Source: Rhodanobacteraceae bacterium (GTDB lineage: Bacteria; Pseudomonadota; Gammaproteobacteria; Xanthomonadales; SZUA-5). From it: a stretch of 64,000 bases of DNA. Location of the stretch: the NCBI GenBank assembly GCA_024234055.1, contig JACKOW010000015.1, positions 1 to 64,000 of the forward strand. The letters run 5' to 3'. Positions 18,227 to 26,461 of the stretch are shown in pieces; position 1 is the stretch's first letter, and every line of letters begins with the position of its first letter. The notes under the pieces are model-generated. The model was given only the letters and a program-made list of their open reading frames with translations. It was not told the DNA's origin and made no database searches. Made by a program: the position numbers and the translations under genes.

Positions 18227-20311
18227 TCAGGGACATCCCGCCCCCAGCGGCGTGGTCAGCCGGGTCAGATTGATCCGGCCTTGGCCGTAGCCCGGCTGGA
18301 TCGATTGGTAATCGATAGCCAGGCTGGTGCAGCCGCTGCCCGACAAACGCGCCGTGCCCCAGGGCTCCAGACGCACCGCAGCAGGGTCGAAAGCGCTACC
18401 GTAGAAAGTACCAACGGGTCGGCTCAGGTTGGCGAAGACCAGGTCGCCGCCGTCGCTGCTGCCCTCGCCGATGATCCAGGCTGGCTCGCCATCGGGGCGG
18501 AAGCTGAACCAGACCAGGAAGGCGCGGCCGTCATCCTGCACCTGCAGGAACAGTCCTCGACCAGGCTTGTCTGGCTCGAACCAGGCCCCGCTCCAGCGCG
18601 CGAAGGGCGACACGCCGAGCGCCGGCAACTGGCCGGGGCAAACGGCGGCGCCGACGCGGGTCAGCCGTTGCAGGGGGCGTCGGGAATCAGCGAAAGGCGC
18701 GGGCGCCTGCACCCGTTGCTCGCCGACCCCGCAGGCGGTGAGCGCGGCATCGAAGCGGCCTAGCGGCAGTGCCTGCAGCGTGCCCGGGTCAAAGTCGGCG
18801 CCAAAGCGGCCACCCTTGCGCCCTTCCATCGCATCGACCACCAGATTGTTGTCGATGACCCGCCCCAGCCCGGTAAACCAGGCCTGATCAGCGCTGCTGC
18901 CTGGGGAGGGGAAGGTGAAAGCCGTCACCGTGACCCGAACGGCGTCCAGCGCCTCGATCAGATAGCCCTCGCCTGATCGCGCCGGGTCATACCAGAGACC
19001 GCTGACGCTGGCATCGATGGGCGCCGCCGGATCATTGCGTGGTCGCAGCGTGGCGCTGAGCGGCCCCGGTTGGTAATTCGGATCAAAGCGGCAGGCGCCA
19101 AGCTGGGCGTTGGCACTGCGCTCGCGATTGCAGCTGGCCTGGATCGCCAGCGCATCCGGTTGCGGGCCGCCGTCGATCCAGTCGGTCAGCGCCTCGAATC
19201 CGCCCAGTACCTCGGCATCGCTGTAGTCGCAATGGCTGGGATTGGATTCGACCACGAAGGCACGGCTCCACTGGTTGGCGGGCAGCTTGCCTTCCAGTGC
19301 ATGGGCGTGTGCCGCCACCACCAGGCCATCGCCCGAGGTGTGGGTGGTCAGCACCTTGGCGGTACCAACCTGACCCAAGGGCTGAAAGAAGCGCTTCAGG
19401 TCCAGGCTGGCAAAGACATCGGCATCGAGCCGGCGGATATCGCGGTCGATGATCGGATCGGGATAGACCACCCGGCGCGTGGAGATCGCCGCGCGTTCGC
19501 CGATCTTGGCCGGGTCACGGTAGAGATCGCCGAGGCCGTAGGTGGCGTAGAACATGTTCTCGAGGAAAAACTCCGGATCCACCCCGGTGGCGCGCTTGAT
19601 CCGGTCGAAGCGCTCGTTCATGCCGTTGGTCACCAGCCAGTTCGGCAAACCGTAACCAGTGCACTTGGCGATACGCAGCGCCAGCTCACCGCCGCCGCTG
19701 AGGGTGTTGTAGTCGTCCAGATCGCTGGCCTTGAGGATGTACGGGAAGGCGTCGTCGCCGCGAGGCAATTCGCCGGCGGTGACGTTGTTGCAGGCGGCGT
19801 CGTAGGTCAGGCGCAGATCCAGCGCCTGCTCCCAGACTCGGCTGCCCGCCAAAGGGGCGCAGATCGCATACACGCCCGCCACTGGCACGCCGAGATCGCC
19901 CTGCTCGGCCTGCTGCATGGCCACCAGCCCACCGAGCGAACCGCCGCTGGCAATGATCGAGCCGGGCCGGCCAAAGCGAGCCGTGAAGGCTTCGACCAGC
20001 TCCCGGTGATCGCGGCGCGTCTGGAACAAGGCCCAGCCGCGCTGGCTGTAGCTGGACGCAGCGATGGCATAGCCCTTGGCCAGAATGCGCTGGCGCAAGG
20101 GCAGGGGCCCCAGGCTGGGCTCGGTGTCGATGGGCTCGATGTCATAGCCGTGATTGATCAACACCAGTCGACCGCCCGGCAGCCAGCCATCCGGAATCTG
20201 GGCGATGAAGTAGGCCCCGCTGGCCGTCTGTCCGCGCTGTTCGACCACCGCCTGAGCAGCGCCGGCGCAGAGCAGAAGGGTACAGAGCAACAAGCGAACA
20301 GTCGTATTCAC
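18227..20311 (-). CDS. Secreted alpha/beta-hydrolase with C-terminal duplicated WYDPxRSGEG modules
   Basis: A 694-aa exported protein. The N-terminal signal peptide ends at about residue 21 (AQA). Residues about 30-400 form an alpha/beta-hydrolase-like domain with NHGYD and the elbow ASGGSLGGLVAM. The C-terminal third holds two related modules, one starting SGLWYDPARSGEGYLIE and one SGAWFEPDKPGRGLFLQV, each ending in a Cys-containing segment. Such modules are common at the ends of exported proteins in this bacterial group and their role is unknown. Enzyme substrate unknown (esterase or peptidase possible). It converges on the CZB gene. Confidence 0.75.
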   Translation of the reverse strand: MNTTVRLLLCTLLLCAGAAQAVVEQRGQTASGAYFIAQIPDGWLPGGRLVLINHGYDIEPIDTEPSLGPLPLRQRILAKGYAIAASSYSQRGWALFQTRRDHRELVEAFTARFGRPGSIIASGGSLGGLVAMQQAEQGDLGVPVAGVYAICAPLAGSRVWEQALDLRLTYDAACNNVTAGELPRGDDAFPYILKASDLDDYNTLSGGGELALRIAKCTGYGLPNWLVTNGMNERFDRIKRATGVDPEFFLENMFYATYGLGDLYRDPAKIGERAAISTRRVVYPDPIIDRDIRRLDADVFASLDLKRFFQPLGQVGTAKVLTTHTSGDGLVVAAHAHALEGKLPANQWSRAFVVESNPSHCDYSDAEVLGGFEALTDWIDGGPQPDALAIQASCNRERSANAQLGACRFDPNYQPGPLSATLRPRNDPAAPIDASVSGLWYDPARSGEGYLIEALDAVRVTVTAFTFPSPGSSADQAWFTGLGRVIDNNLVVDAMEGRKGGRFGADFDPGTLQALPLGRFDAALTACGVGEQRVQAPAPFADSRRPLQRLTRVGAAVCPGQLPALGVSPFARWSGAWFEPDKPGRGLFLQVQDDGRAFLVWFSFRPDGEPAWIIGEGSSDGGDLVFANLSRPVGTFYGSAFDPAAVRLEPWGTARLSGSGCTSLAIDYQSIQPGYGQGRINLTRLTTPLGAGCP

Positions 20312-20444
20312 GCCAGTACCTGCAGAAAAGACCGATCGAGCATAACCCCGGCATCGTGAAGCCAGCCCGGATGCCCTGCGCAGGGTTTGCGGTGCGATCG
20401 GCAGCGCGACGACCCATCATTGAGGGAGATCGCGGCCAGAAGCT

Positions 20445-20490
20445 GGACGCAGAGAACGCGAAGGAAAAGCAGAGAGAGCGCGAAGAAGAG
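20445..20490. repeat. Single arm of the 9-nt repeat family, and site of MITE insertion
   Basis: GACGCAGAGAACGCGAAGG-type units at about 20445-20490 match the arm at 4857; no complementary arm was found nearby. The gap 20312-20559 has no gene. Just downstream, the text GCTTCGTCGCTGCGCTCCTAG is the left half of a dispersed repeat seen whole at about 13945. Its right half, TAGCAATGACGC, resumes only at 24569. This shows that everything between is inserted DNA. Confidence 0.65.
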
Positions 20491-20563
20491 CATCCATCTC
20501 TTGCAGATGCCGTGAGGAGGGGTGTGCAGCGCTACCTGGATAGCTTCGTCGCTGCGCTCCTAG

Positions 20564-20807
20564 CCCGCATTTCTCACACCTGTTGCGGAAGATCGCGCAG
20601 GGCTTTGCGACTAGCGCAAGGCGCGACGACGAGGAATGGTGATTCCATTGCGAGGAGGAGCAACGCAGCGATAGTCGCAAAGAACCAGCGAGGTCCGCAA
20701 AGCGGGCAGATGCAGCCAAACACTCTGTGACTGGCGCGTGTCTCGGAATCGCCTTGTACCACTAGAAGATTGGGGGCATCTGCTCGCGCAGGTGTGAGAA
20801 ATGCGGG
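20564..20807. mobile_element. 244-bp MITE-like element with IS1380-type terminal inverted repeats
   Basis: The left end CCCGCATTTCTCACACCTG and the exact inverted copy at the right end (20789-20807) are 19-bp terminal repeats. Their outer 16 bp equal the ends of the IS1380-family element at 46165. The element is flanked by CTAG: 20560-20563 on the left, and C at 20808 plus TAG at 24569-24571 on the right, split by the introns. This gives a 4-bp target duplication. No coding capacity. It is probably mobilised by the IS1380-type transposase. Confidence 0.8.
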
Positions 20808-20808
20808 C

Positions 20809-22688
20809 GTGCGCTCTGCAAGCTGCACGCGATCCGAGTTGGCATGAAGCCGACCCACGAAGCCAATGGCATGGCAGTGGTAACCGAGTCTTGCGTGCGC
20901 GACCGGTAACGGCGGGTACGAAGCGTAGACAGGAATACACAGAGGTATGAGGTTGAACCCCGAAAATTTCATCGTCGAAGGTGCCGAGGGCTACGCCCGA
21001 GTTCCGCAGGCCACACGATCTGGCGAAATGCCTGACCCAGATCGACCTTCCGGGGGCATGGGCTCGTATCGAGGTGTACAGGATTGGTGTGGAACAGAGG
21101 AGATCCCGGTGTCACCACAGGGAAGTGGGCACCCGGCACAAGGCAAGAACCGAGTGCAGGGGGGTCAATGGCATGGGGAAGTCGGATGTCGTCGTAGTAG
21201 TGATGAAGCCTGCGAAGTCGCAGTTTGGCGAGTGGGTGGAGCGAAGGGCGGCACCGAGCAGGGATCCTGCGGGAGGGAACGATGGGCCGCACGCTGAGGT
21301 GGGAACCCATCTGCCCAAGACTTCGGCGGGTGCAGGAGAGGGCGCGAGCCCATCCGGAGGAACAGTTCACGTCGCTGGCCCACTTGCTCGATGAGGGCTC
21401 GTTGTTGCGTGCTTACCGCGGTTTGCGGGCGGACGCGGCAAAGGGCATCGATGGCGAGAGCAAGGCCAGCTATGGAAAAGGATTGGCGGCACGGCTGCAG
21501 CAACTGCATGAGCGACTGCGCACGGGTCAGTACCGAGCGCAGCCGGCGAAGCGCGCGACGATCAAGAAAGCGGATGGCAGCGACCGGCCGTTATCGATCT
21601 GGTGCGTGGAGGACAAGGTCGTACAAGGCGCGGTGACCGAGGTGCTGAACAGCATTTTCGAAGCCGACTTCCGAGGGCTGAGCTATGGCTTCAGGCCGCA
21701 GCGCAGTGCGCATATGGCCTTGCAGGCGGTGCAGACGGTGCTGCAGAAAGGACGCGTGAACTGGGTATTGGACCTGGATCTGAAGCAGTGTTTCGATCGC
21801 ATCGAGCACGAGGCATTGCGACAGGCAATCAGGCGCAGGGTGACCGATCGCAGTCTGTTGCGACTGATCGACAAATGGCTGACGGTCGGGGTGGTGGAGC
21901 AGGATGGCAAGCGGACACGGCAAACGTGCGGCACGCCGCAAGGGGCGCCGATTTCCCCGCTACTGGCGAACATCGTGCTGCATGAGGCGATGGACGAGGT
22001 GGTGGTGGAATGGCGTCGGACAGCGGCGCGCGGCGAGGTGTACATGGTGCGCTATGCCGATGACGCAGTCCTGATGTTCGAGCATGAGGAGGATGCGGTA
22101 GCGCTGCGAGCGGTACTGGAGACGAGTCTGGCGCGCTACGGGCTGGAGATGAATGTGGCCAAGACCCGCTTGCTGGGTTTCGGCCGCACACCGCCGGGCG
22201 GGGGCAAATCCGGGAGTTTCGACTTTCTCGGGTTCACGCACATCGCCGGCCAGGATCGCCAGGGCCGCTATCTGGTGCGACGTCAAACGATGGCGAAGCG
22301 CTTCCGGCGCAGCCTGACGCTCGCCCGTGAGTGGTGCCGCGCGCACCTGCACGATCCCTTGCGCACACAGTGGGCTGAACTGAGTGCCAAATTGAAAGGC
22401 CACTACGCGTACTACGGCGTGCGCGGCAACATGGATGCGCTCAAGCGTTTCCGAGCCGCGGTGCGAGCGATCTGGATCAGTGTGCTGATGAAGCGCAGTC
22501 AGACGTCTCGTCTCCCCGTCGTAGTGGCGCTGGTCGACACTCACTTCGCGCTGCCGACTCCCCGCATCACCCACCCGGATGATTGGCTCCCGGTCTCGCC
22601 GGGTTACCTGCTTGGAAGAGCCGGATGCGGGAAATCCGCCCGTCCGGATCTGTGAGGGCGAAAGCCTGTAAAGGTTTAGCTACTCGAC
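20809..22688 (+). mobile_element. Group II intron, copy 1 (tandem, upstream)
   Basis: A 1880-bp self-splicing intron. The 5' end GTGCG fits the GUGYG consensus and the 3' end is CTACTCGAC. Domain V is visible at 22618-22650: it begins GAGCCGGATGCGG, has a GAAA loop and contains the AGC triad. It is followed by a domain VI-like stem to 22688. It encodes a maturase in domain IV. The 5' exon is the outer end of the MITE terminal repeat (TGTGAGAAATGCGGGC). The 3' side is not host DNA but the first base of intron copy 2. Copies 1 and 2 differ at only a few positions (for example 22523 against 24403). Confidence 0.92.
21282..22655 (+). CDS. ltrA: Group II intron reverse transcriptase/maturase (copy 1)
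   Basis: A 457-aa intron-encoded protein that aids splicing and copies the intron into DNA. RT motifs visible are LSIWCVEDKVVQGAV, FRGLSYGFRPQRSAHMAL, GTPQGAPISPLLANI and the catalytic YADD at residues 258-261. A maturase X domain follows, ending FRAAVRAIWISVLMKR. There is no HNH endonuclease domain. I start at ATG 21282 (GGAGG upstream) rather than at the longer frame from 21225. The last 13 codons are encoded by domain V itself, so protein and ribozyme overlap. Confidence 0.93.
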   Translation: MGRTLRWEPICPRLRRVQERARAHPEEQFTSLAHLLDEGSLLRAYRGLRADAAKGIDGESKASYGKGLAARLQQLHERLRTGQYRAQPAKRATIKKADGSDRPLSIWCVEDKVVQGAVTEVLNSIFEADFRGLSYGFRPQRSAHMALQAVQTVLQKGRVNWVLDLDLKQCFDRIEHEALRQAIRRRVTDRSLLRLIDKWLTVGVVEQDGKRTRQTCGTPQGAPISPLLANIVLHEAMDEVVVEWRRTAARGEVYMVRYADDAVLMFEHEEDAVALRAVLETSLARYGLEMNVAKTRLLGFGRTPPGGGKSGSFDFLGFTHIAGQDRQGRYLVRRQTMAKRFRRSLTLAREWCRAHLHDPLRTQWAELSAKLKGHYAYYGVRGNMDALKRFRAAVRAIWISVLMKRSQTSRLPVVVALVDTHFALPTPRITHPDDWLPVSPGYLLGRAGCGKSARPDL

Positions 22689-24568
22689 GTGCGCTCTGCA
22701 AGCTGCACGCGATCCGAGTTGGCATGAAGCCGACCCACGAAGCCAATGGCATGGCAGTGGTAACCGAGTCTTGCGTGCGCGACCGGTAACGGCGGGTACG
22801 AAGCGTAGACAGGAATACACAGAGGTATGAGGTTGAACCCCGAAAATTTCATCGTCGAAGGTGCCGAGGGCTACGCCCGAGTTCCGCAGGCCACACGATC
22901 TGGCGAAATGCCTGACCCAGATCGACCTTCCGGGGGCATGGGCTCGTATCGAGGTGTACAGGATTGGTGTGGAACAGAGGAGATCCCGGTGTCACCACAG
23001 GGAAGTGGGCACCCGGCACAAGGCAAGAACCGAGTGCAGGGGGGTCAATGGCATGGGGAAGTCGGATGTCGTCGTAGTAGTGATGAAGCCTGCGAAGTCG
23101 CAGTTTGGCGAGTGGGTGGAGCGAAGGGCGGCACCGAGCAGGGATCCTGCGGGAGGGAACGATGGGCCGCACGCTGAGGTGGGAACCCATCTGCCCAAGA
23201 CTTCGGCGGGTGCAGGAGAGGGCGCGAGCCCATCCGGAGGAACAGTTCACGTCGCTGGCCCACTTGCTCGATGAGGGCTCGTTGTTGCGTGCTTACCGCG
23301 GCTTGCGGGCGGACGCGGCAAAGGGCATCGACGGCGAGAGCAAGGCCAGCTATGGAAAAGGATTGGCGGCACGGCTGCAGCAACTGCATGAGCGACTGCG
23401 CACGGGTCAGTACCGAGCGCAGCCGGCGAAGCGCGCGACGATCAAGAAAGCGGATGGCAGCGACCGGCCGTTATCGATCTGGTGCGTGGAGGACAAGGTC
23501 GTACAAGGCGCGGTGACCGAGGTGCTGAACAGCATTTTCGAAGCCGACTTCCGAGGGCTGAGCTATGGCTTCAGGCCGCAGCGCAGTGCGCATATGGCCT
23601 TGCAGGCGGTGCAGACGGTGCTGCAGAAAGGACGCGTGAACTGGGTATTGGACCTGGATCTGAAGCAGTGTTTCGATCGCATCGAGCACGAGGCATTGCG
23701 ACAGGCAATCAGGCGCAGGGTGACCGATCGCAGTCTGTTGCGACTGATCGACAAATGGCTGACGGTCGGGGTGGTGGAGCAGGATGGCAAGCGGACACGG
23801 CAAACGTGCGGCACGCCGCAAGGGGCGCCGATTTCCCCGCTACTGGCGAACATCGTGCTGCATGAGGCGATGGACGAGGTGGTGGTGGAATGGCGTCGGA
23901 CAGCGGCGCGCGGCGAGGTGTACATGGTGCGCTATGCCGATGACGCAGTCCTGATGTTCGAGCATGAGGAGGATGCGGTAGCGCTGCGAGCGGTACTGGA
24001 GACGAGTCTGGCGCGCTACGGGCTGGAGATGAATGTGGCCAAGACCCGCTTGCTGGGTTTCGGCCGCACACCGCCGGGCGGGGGCAAATCCGGGAGTTTC
24101 GACTTTCTCGGGTTCACGCACATCGCCGGCCAGGATCGCCAGGGCCGCTATCTGGTGCGACGTCAAACGATGGCGAAGCGCTTCCGGCGCAGCCTGACGC
24201 TCGCCCGTGAGTGGTGCCGCGCGCACCTGCACGATCCCTTGCGCACACAGTGGGCTGAACTGAGTGCCAAATTGAAAGGCCACTACGCGTACTACGGCGT
24301 GCGCGGCAACATGGATGCGCTCAAGCGTTTCCGAGCCGCGGTGCGAGCGATCTGGATCAGTGTGCTGATGAAGCGCAGTCAGACGTCTCGTCTCCCCGTC
24401 GTGGTGGCGCTGGTCGACACTCACTTCGCGCTGCCGACTCCCCGCATCACCCACCCGGATGATTGGCTCCCGGTCTCGCCGGGTTACCTGCTTGGAAGAG
24501 CCGGATGCGGGAAATCCGCCCGTCCGGATCTGTGAGGGCGAAAGCCTGTAAAGGCTTAGCTACTCGAC
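22689..24568 (+). mobile_element. Group II intron, copy 2 (tandem, downstream)
   Basis: A second 1880-bp copy abutting copy 1 with no base between: ...CTACTCGAC then GTGCGCTCTG. Domain V lies at 24498-24530. Differences from copy 1 at 23302, 23332, 24403 and 24555 show these are two real copies and not an assembly stutter of one. The 3' exon is TAGCAATGACGC, the resumed host repeat, so this copy carries the original 3' splice junction. Confidence 0.92.
23162..24535 (+). CDS. ltrA: Group II intron reverse transcriptase/maturase (copy 2)
   Basis: Intact 457-aa maturase with the same protein sequence as copy 1 as far as I can see; the base changes between the copies are silent. YADD catalytic motif and X domain are present, endonuclease domain absent. 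It is expected to act on both tandem introns and on copy 3 at 47849 in trans. Start at ATG 23162 by analogy with copy 1. Confidence 0.93.
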   Translation: MGRTLRWEPICPRLRRVQERARAHPEEQFTSLAHLLDEGSLLRAYRGLRADAAKGIDGESKASYGKGLAARLQQLHERLRTGQYRAQPAKRATIKKADGSDRPLSIWCVEDKVVQGAVTEVLNSIFEADFRGLSYGFRPQRSAHMALQAVQTVLQKGRVNWVLDLDLKQCFDRIEHEALRQAIRRRVTDRSLLRLIDKWLTVGVVEQDGKRTRQTCGTPQGAPISPLLANIVLHEAMDEVVVEWRRTAARGEVYMVRYADDAVLMFEHEEDAVALRAVLETSLARYGLEMNVAKTRLLGFGRTPPGGGKSGSFDFLGFTHIAGQDRQGRYLVRRQTMAKRFRRSLTLAREWCRAHLHDPLRTQWAELSAKLKGHYAYYGVRGNMDALKRFRAAVRAIWISVLMKRSQTSRLPVVVALVDTHFALPTPRITHPDDWLPVSPGYLLGRAGCGKSARPDL

Positions 24569-24650
24569 TAGCAATGACGCATCAACAACCTACGATATGG
24601 ACTCTCCATGAACCCATGTCGTAAGTCGTTGATTTGCTTCGTTCACCTGT

Positions 24651-24968
24651 AGGAGCGCCCTTGCGGCGCGACCGCTGCTTCGGACGTGCGGCTTGCCGGT
24701 CGCGACGCGAGGTCGCTCCCACAGGCGGGTTTGTGGTTCATGGCCGGTGGGCAGTTTCGGGCCGAAACAGGTGGCTCGCAATGACCAAGGTCCAATAGAT
24801 CCGAACTGCTCTGGACGCACTCGCTCCGGTGTGCTGAGCGCCTCCAGACAAGTCTGGACCCACTACAGCCCTCACCCATTAGCCTTTCCCGTGCCCCGTG
24901 CCCCGTGCCCCGTGCCCCGTGCCCCGTGCCTCGTGCCTCGTGCCCCGTGCCGTGCCCCGTTGCCCCTT
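24651..24968. repeat. Intergenic repeat cluster upstream of oleA: REP-like hairpin, palindrome, GTGCCCC heptamer array
   Basis: The gap 24569-25043 has no gene. 24651-24724 is a REP-like inverted pair (GTAGGAGCGCCCTTGCGG...GGTCGCTCCCAC). 24842-24860 is a CCAGACAAGTCTGG palindrome. 24891-24946 is eight consecutive 7-nt units (five GTGCCCC, two GTGCCTC, one GTGCCCC), then imperfect units to 24968. No complementary arm was found on the 5' side here. Confidence 0.8.
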
Positions 24969-25043
24969 TTCACAGCCGCACGCTTGCACTGCAAGGGCCT
25001 CTGGCCTTAACTTCGCGCCTCTCAGTGTCAGGTTCCCTTCTGC

Positions 25044-26060
25044 ATGCGCTTTCAGCACGTCGCCATCGCCTCCGTCGCCCATGTCGACGCTCCCAACCGT
25101 TTGTCTTCGGCAGAGATCGTCTCGCGCCTGCTGCCGTCGATCGAGCGGCTGGGCTTGCGCACCGATCTGCTCGAAGGCGTTGCCGGTATTGATGCGCGCC
25201 GGGTCTGGGATGAGGGCACCGTACCTTCGGATGCGGCCGCGCTGGCGGCCGAGAAGGTGCTGGCGGAGACCGGCATCGAACGCGACAAGGTGGGCATTCT
25301 GGTCAACACCTCGGTCTGCCGCGACTTTCTGGAGCCGTCGACGGCCAGCATCGTTGCCGGCAAGCTCGGTCTGCCGGAGCAGTGCCGCAACTTCGACGTG
25401 GGCAATGCCTGTCTGGCCTTCCTCAATGGCATGGATATCGCCGCGCACATGATCGAGCGTGGTGATATCGAATACGCCCTGATCGTCGATGGCGAATGCA
25501 GCCGCTACATCACCGAGAAAACCATCGAGCGCCTGAGTCATCCCAGCGTCACGCCGGAACAGTTCCGCGACGAGTTTGCCTCGCTGACCCTGGGCTCGGG
25601 TGGCGTCGCCATGTTGCTGGCGAACGCCGATCTCTATCCCGACGGTCACCGCTACCTCGGCAGCGTGTCGCGCTCGGCCACGCAGTTCTCCAAGCTCTGT
25701 GCCGGCAACATCGACCGCATGGTCACCGATACCAAGACCCTGTTGATCGAGGGCCTGAAACTCGCCGGCAAGACCTTCGGCGCCGCGCGCCAGATGTTCG
25801 GCTGGGCGGTGGGTGAGATCGACGAGTTCGTGATCCATCAGGTCAGTCGGGTGCACACCGAAGAGCTGGTCAAGCTGCTCGGCATCGATCCGCGCAAGGT
25901 ACTGACCATCTTCCCGGAATTCGGCAACATCGGCCCGGCCTCGCTGCCCACCGCGCTGAGCAAGCTCAAGGACACCGGCCGCCTGGTCAAGGGCAAGCGC
26001 GTGGCGCTGCTGGGCATCGGCTCCGGGCTGAACTGCTCGATGGCGGAAGTGGTTTGGTAG
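25044..26060 (+). CDS. oleA: OleA-type 3-oxoacyl synthase III (head-to-head acyl condensation)
   Basis: Thiolase-fold enzyme that condenses two fatty acyl-CoAs to a beta-keto acid, the first step of long-chain olefin synthesis. 338 aa. Nucleophile Cys123 lies in GNACLAFLNG, with the catalytic His in VIHQVSRVH and the Asn in FGNIGPASLPTAL. The N-terminus MRFQHVAIASVAHVDAPNRLSSAEI matches OleA rather than FabH. The gene two positions downstream is an OleB homologue, which supports the assignment. OleC and OleD are not in the window. FabH-like side roles remain possible. Confidence 0.85.
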   Translation: MRFQHVAIASVAHVDAPNRLSSAEIVSRLLPSIERLGLRTDLLEGVAGIDARRVWDEGTVPSDAAALAAEKVLAETGIERDKVGILVNTSVCRDFLEPSTASIVAGKLGLPEQCRNFDVGNACLAFLNGMDIAAHMIERGDIEYALIVDGECSRYITEKTIERLSHPSVTPEQFRDEFASLTLGSGGVAMLLANADLYPDGHRYLGSVSRSATQFSKLCAGNIDRMVTDTKTLLIEGLKLAGKTFGAARQMFGWAVGEIDEFVIHQVSRVHTEELVKLLGIDPRKVLTIFPEFGNIGPASLPTALSKLKDTGRLVKGKRVALLGIGSGLNCSMAEVVW

Positions 26061-26064
26061 AGCA

Positions 26065-26416
26065 GCAAAACGTAAAATGTAAAACGTCAATGCGGCAGTA
26101 GGGATCCTGGGGGAAGCGCCGTGCCCGCAATGGCGGCCAAAATGGTTGCGGGCAAGGAAGACATCGAAGGTCACAGCCAGCGCTATGGGCGAGGTGGCTG
26201 ACGCCGCTGGTGGCCAACTGGTCCCACCTGGAAGGGTCGTCGCACAAATCGCTGCTGCGACGTTGCAGTCCTCCGCTTCCTGGTATCGGCTACGACCTTC
26301 GGACTGCGCCTGGCCGTAAGCGATTTTGACTCACAACGCGGCTCACGGAATTTGCTCAGACGGTCCCACGAGCGCCGCTTTTGCCTTGTTGACCTTTTAC
26401 GTTTTACGTTTGACCC
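26065..26416. repeat. Heptamer inverted arms (GTAAAAC / GTTTTAC) between oleA and the TMEM43 gene
   Basis: Left arm 26065-26092 has units GCAAAAC, GTAAAAT, GTAAAAC, GTCAATG. Right arm 26389-26416 has the complementary units TTGACCT, TTTACGT, TTTACGT, TTGACCC. The 296-bp interior has no gene. The left arm begins 4 bp after the oleA stop codon. Same family as the elements at 36482 and 43090 but with a longer interior. Confidence 0.8.
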
Positions 26417-26461
26417 TTGCTTGCCGAAAGGCAACATCATCTGCGCAACAGAGGGGGAGTC

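Noticed and set aside
20809..24568. Assembly stutter as the cause of the tandem introns
   Set aside because: The two copies differ at several single bases, so one read-through copy duplicated by the assembler is less likely; long reads would still be decisive.
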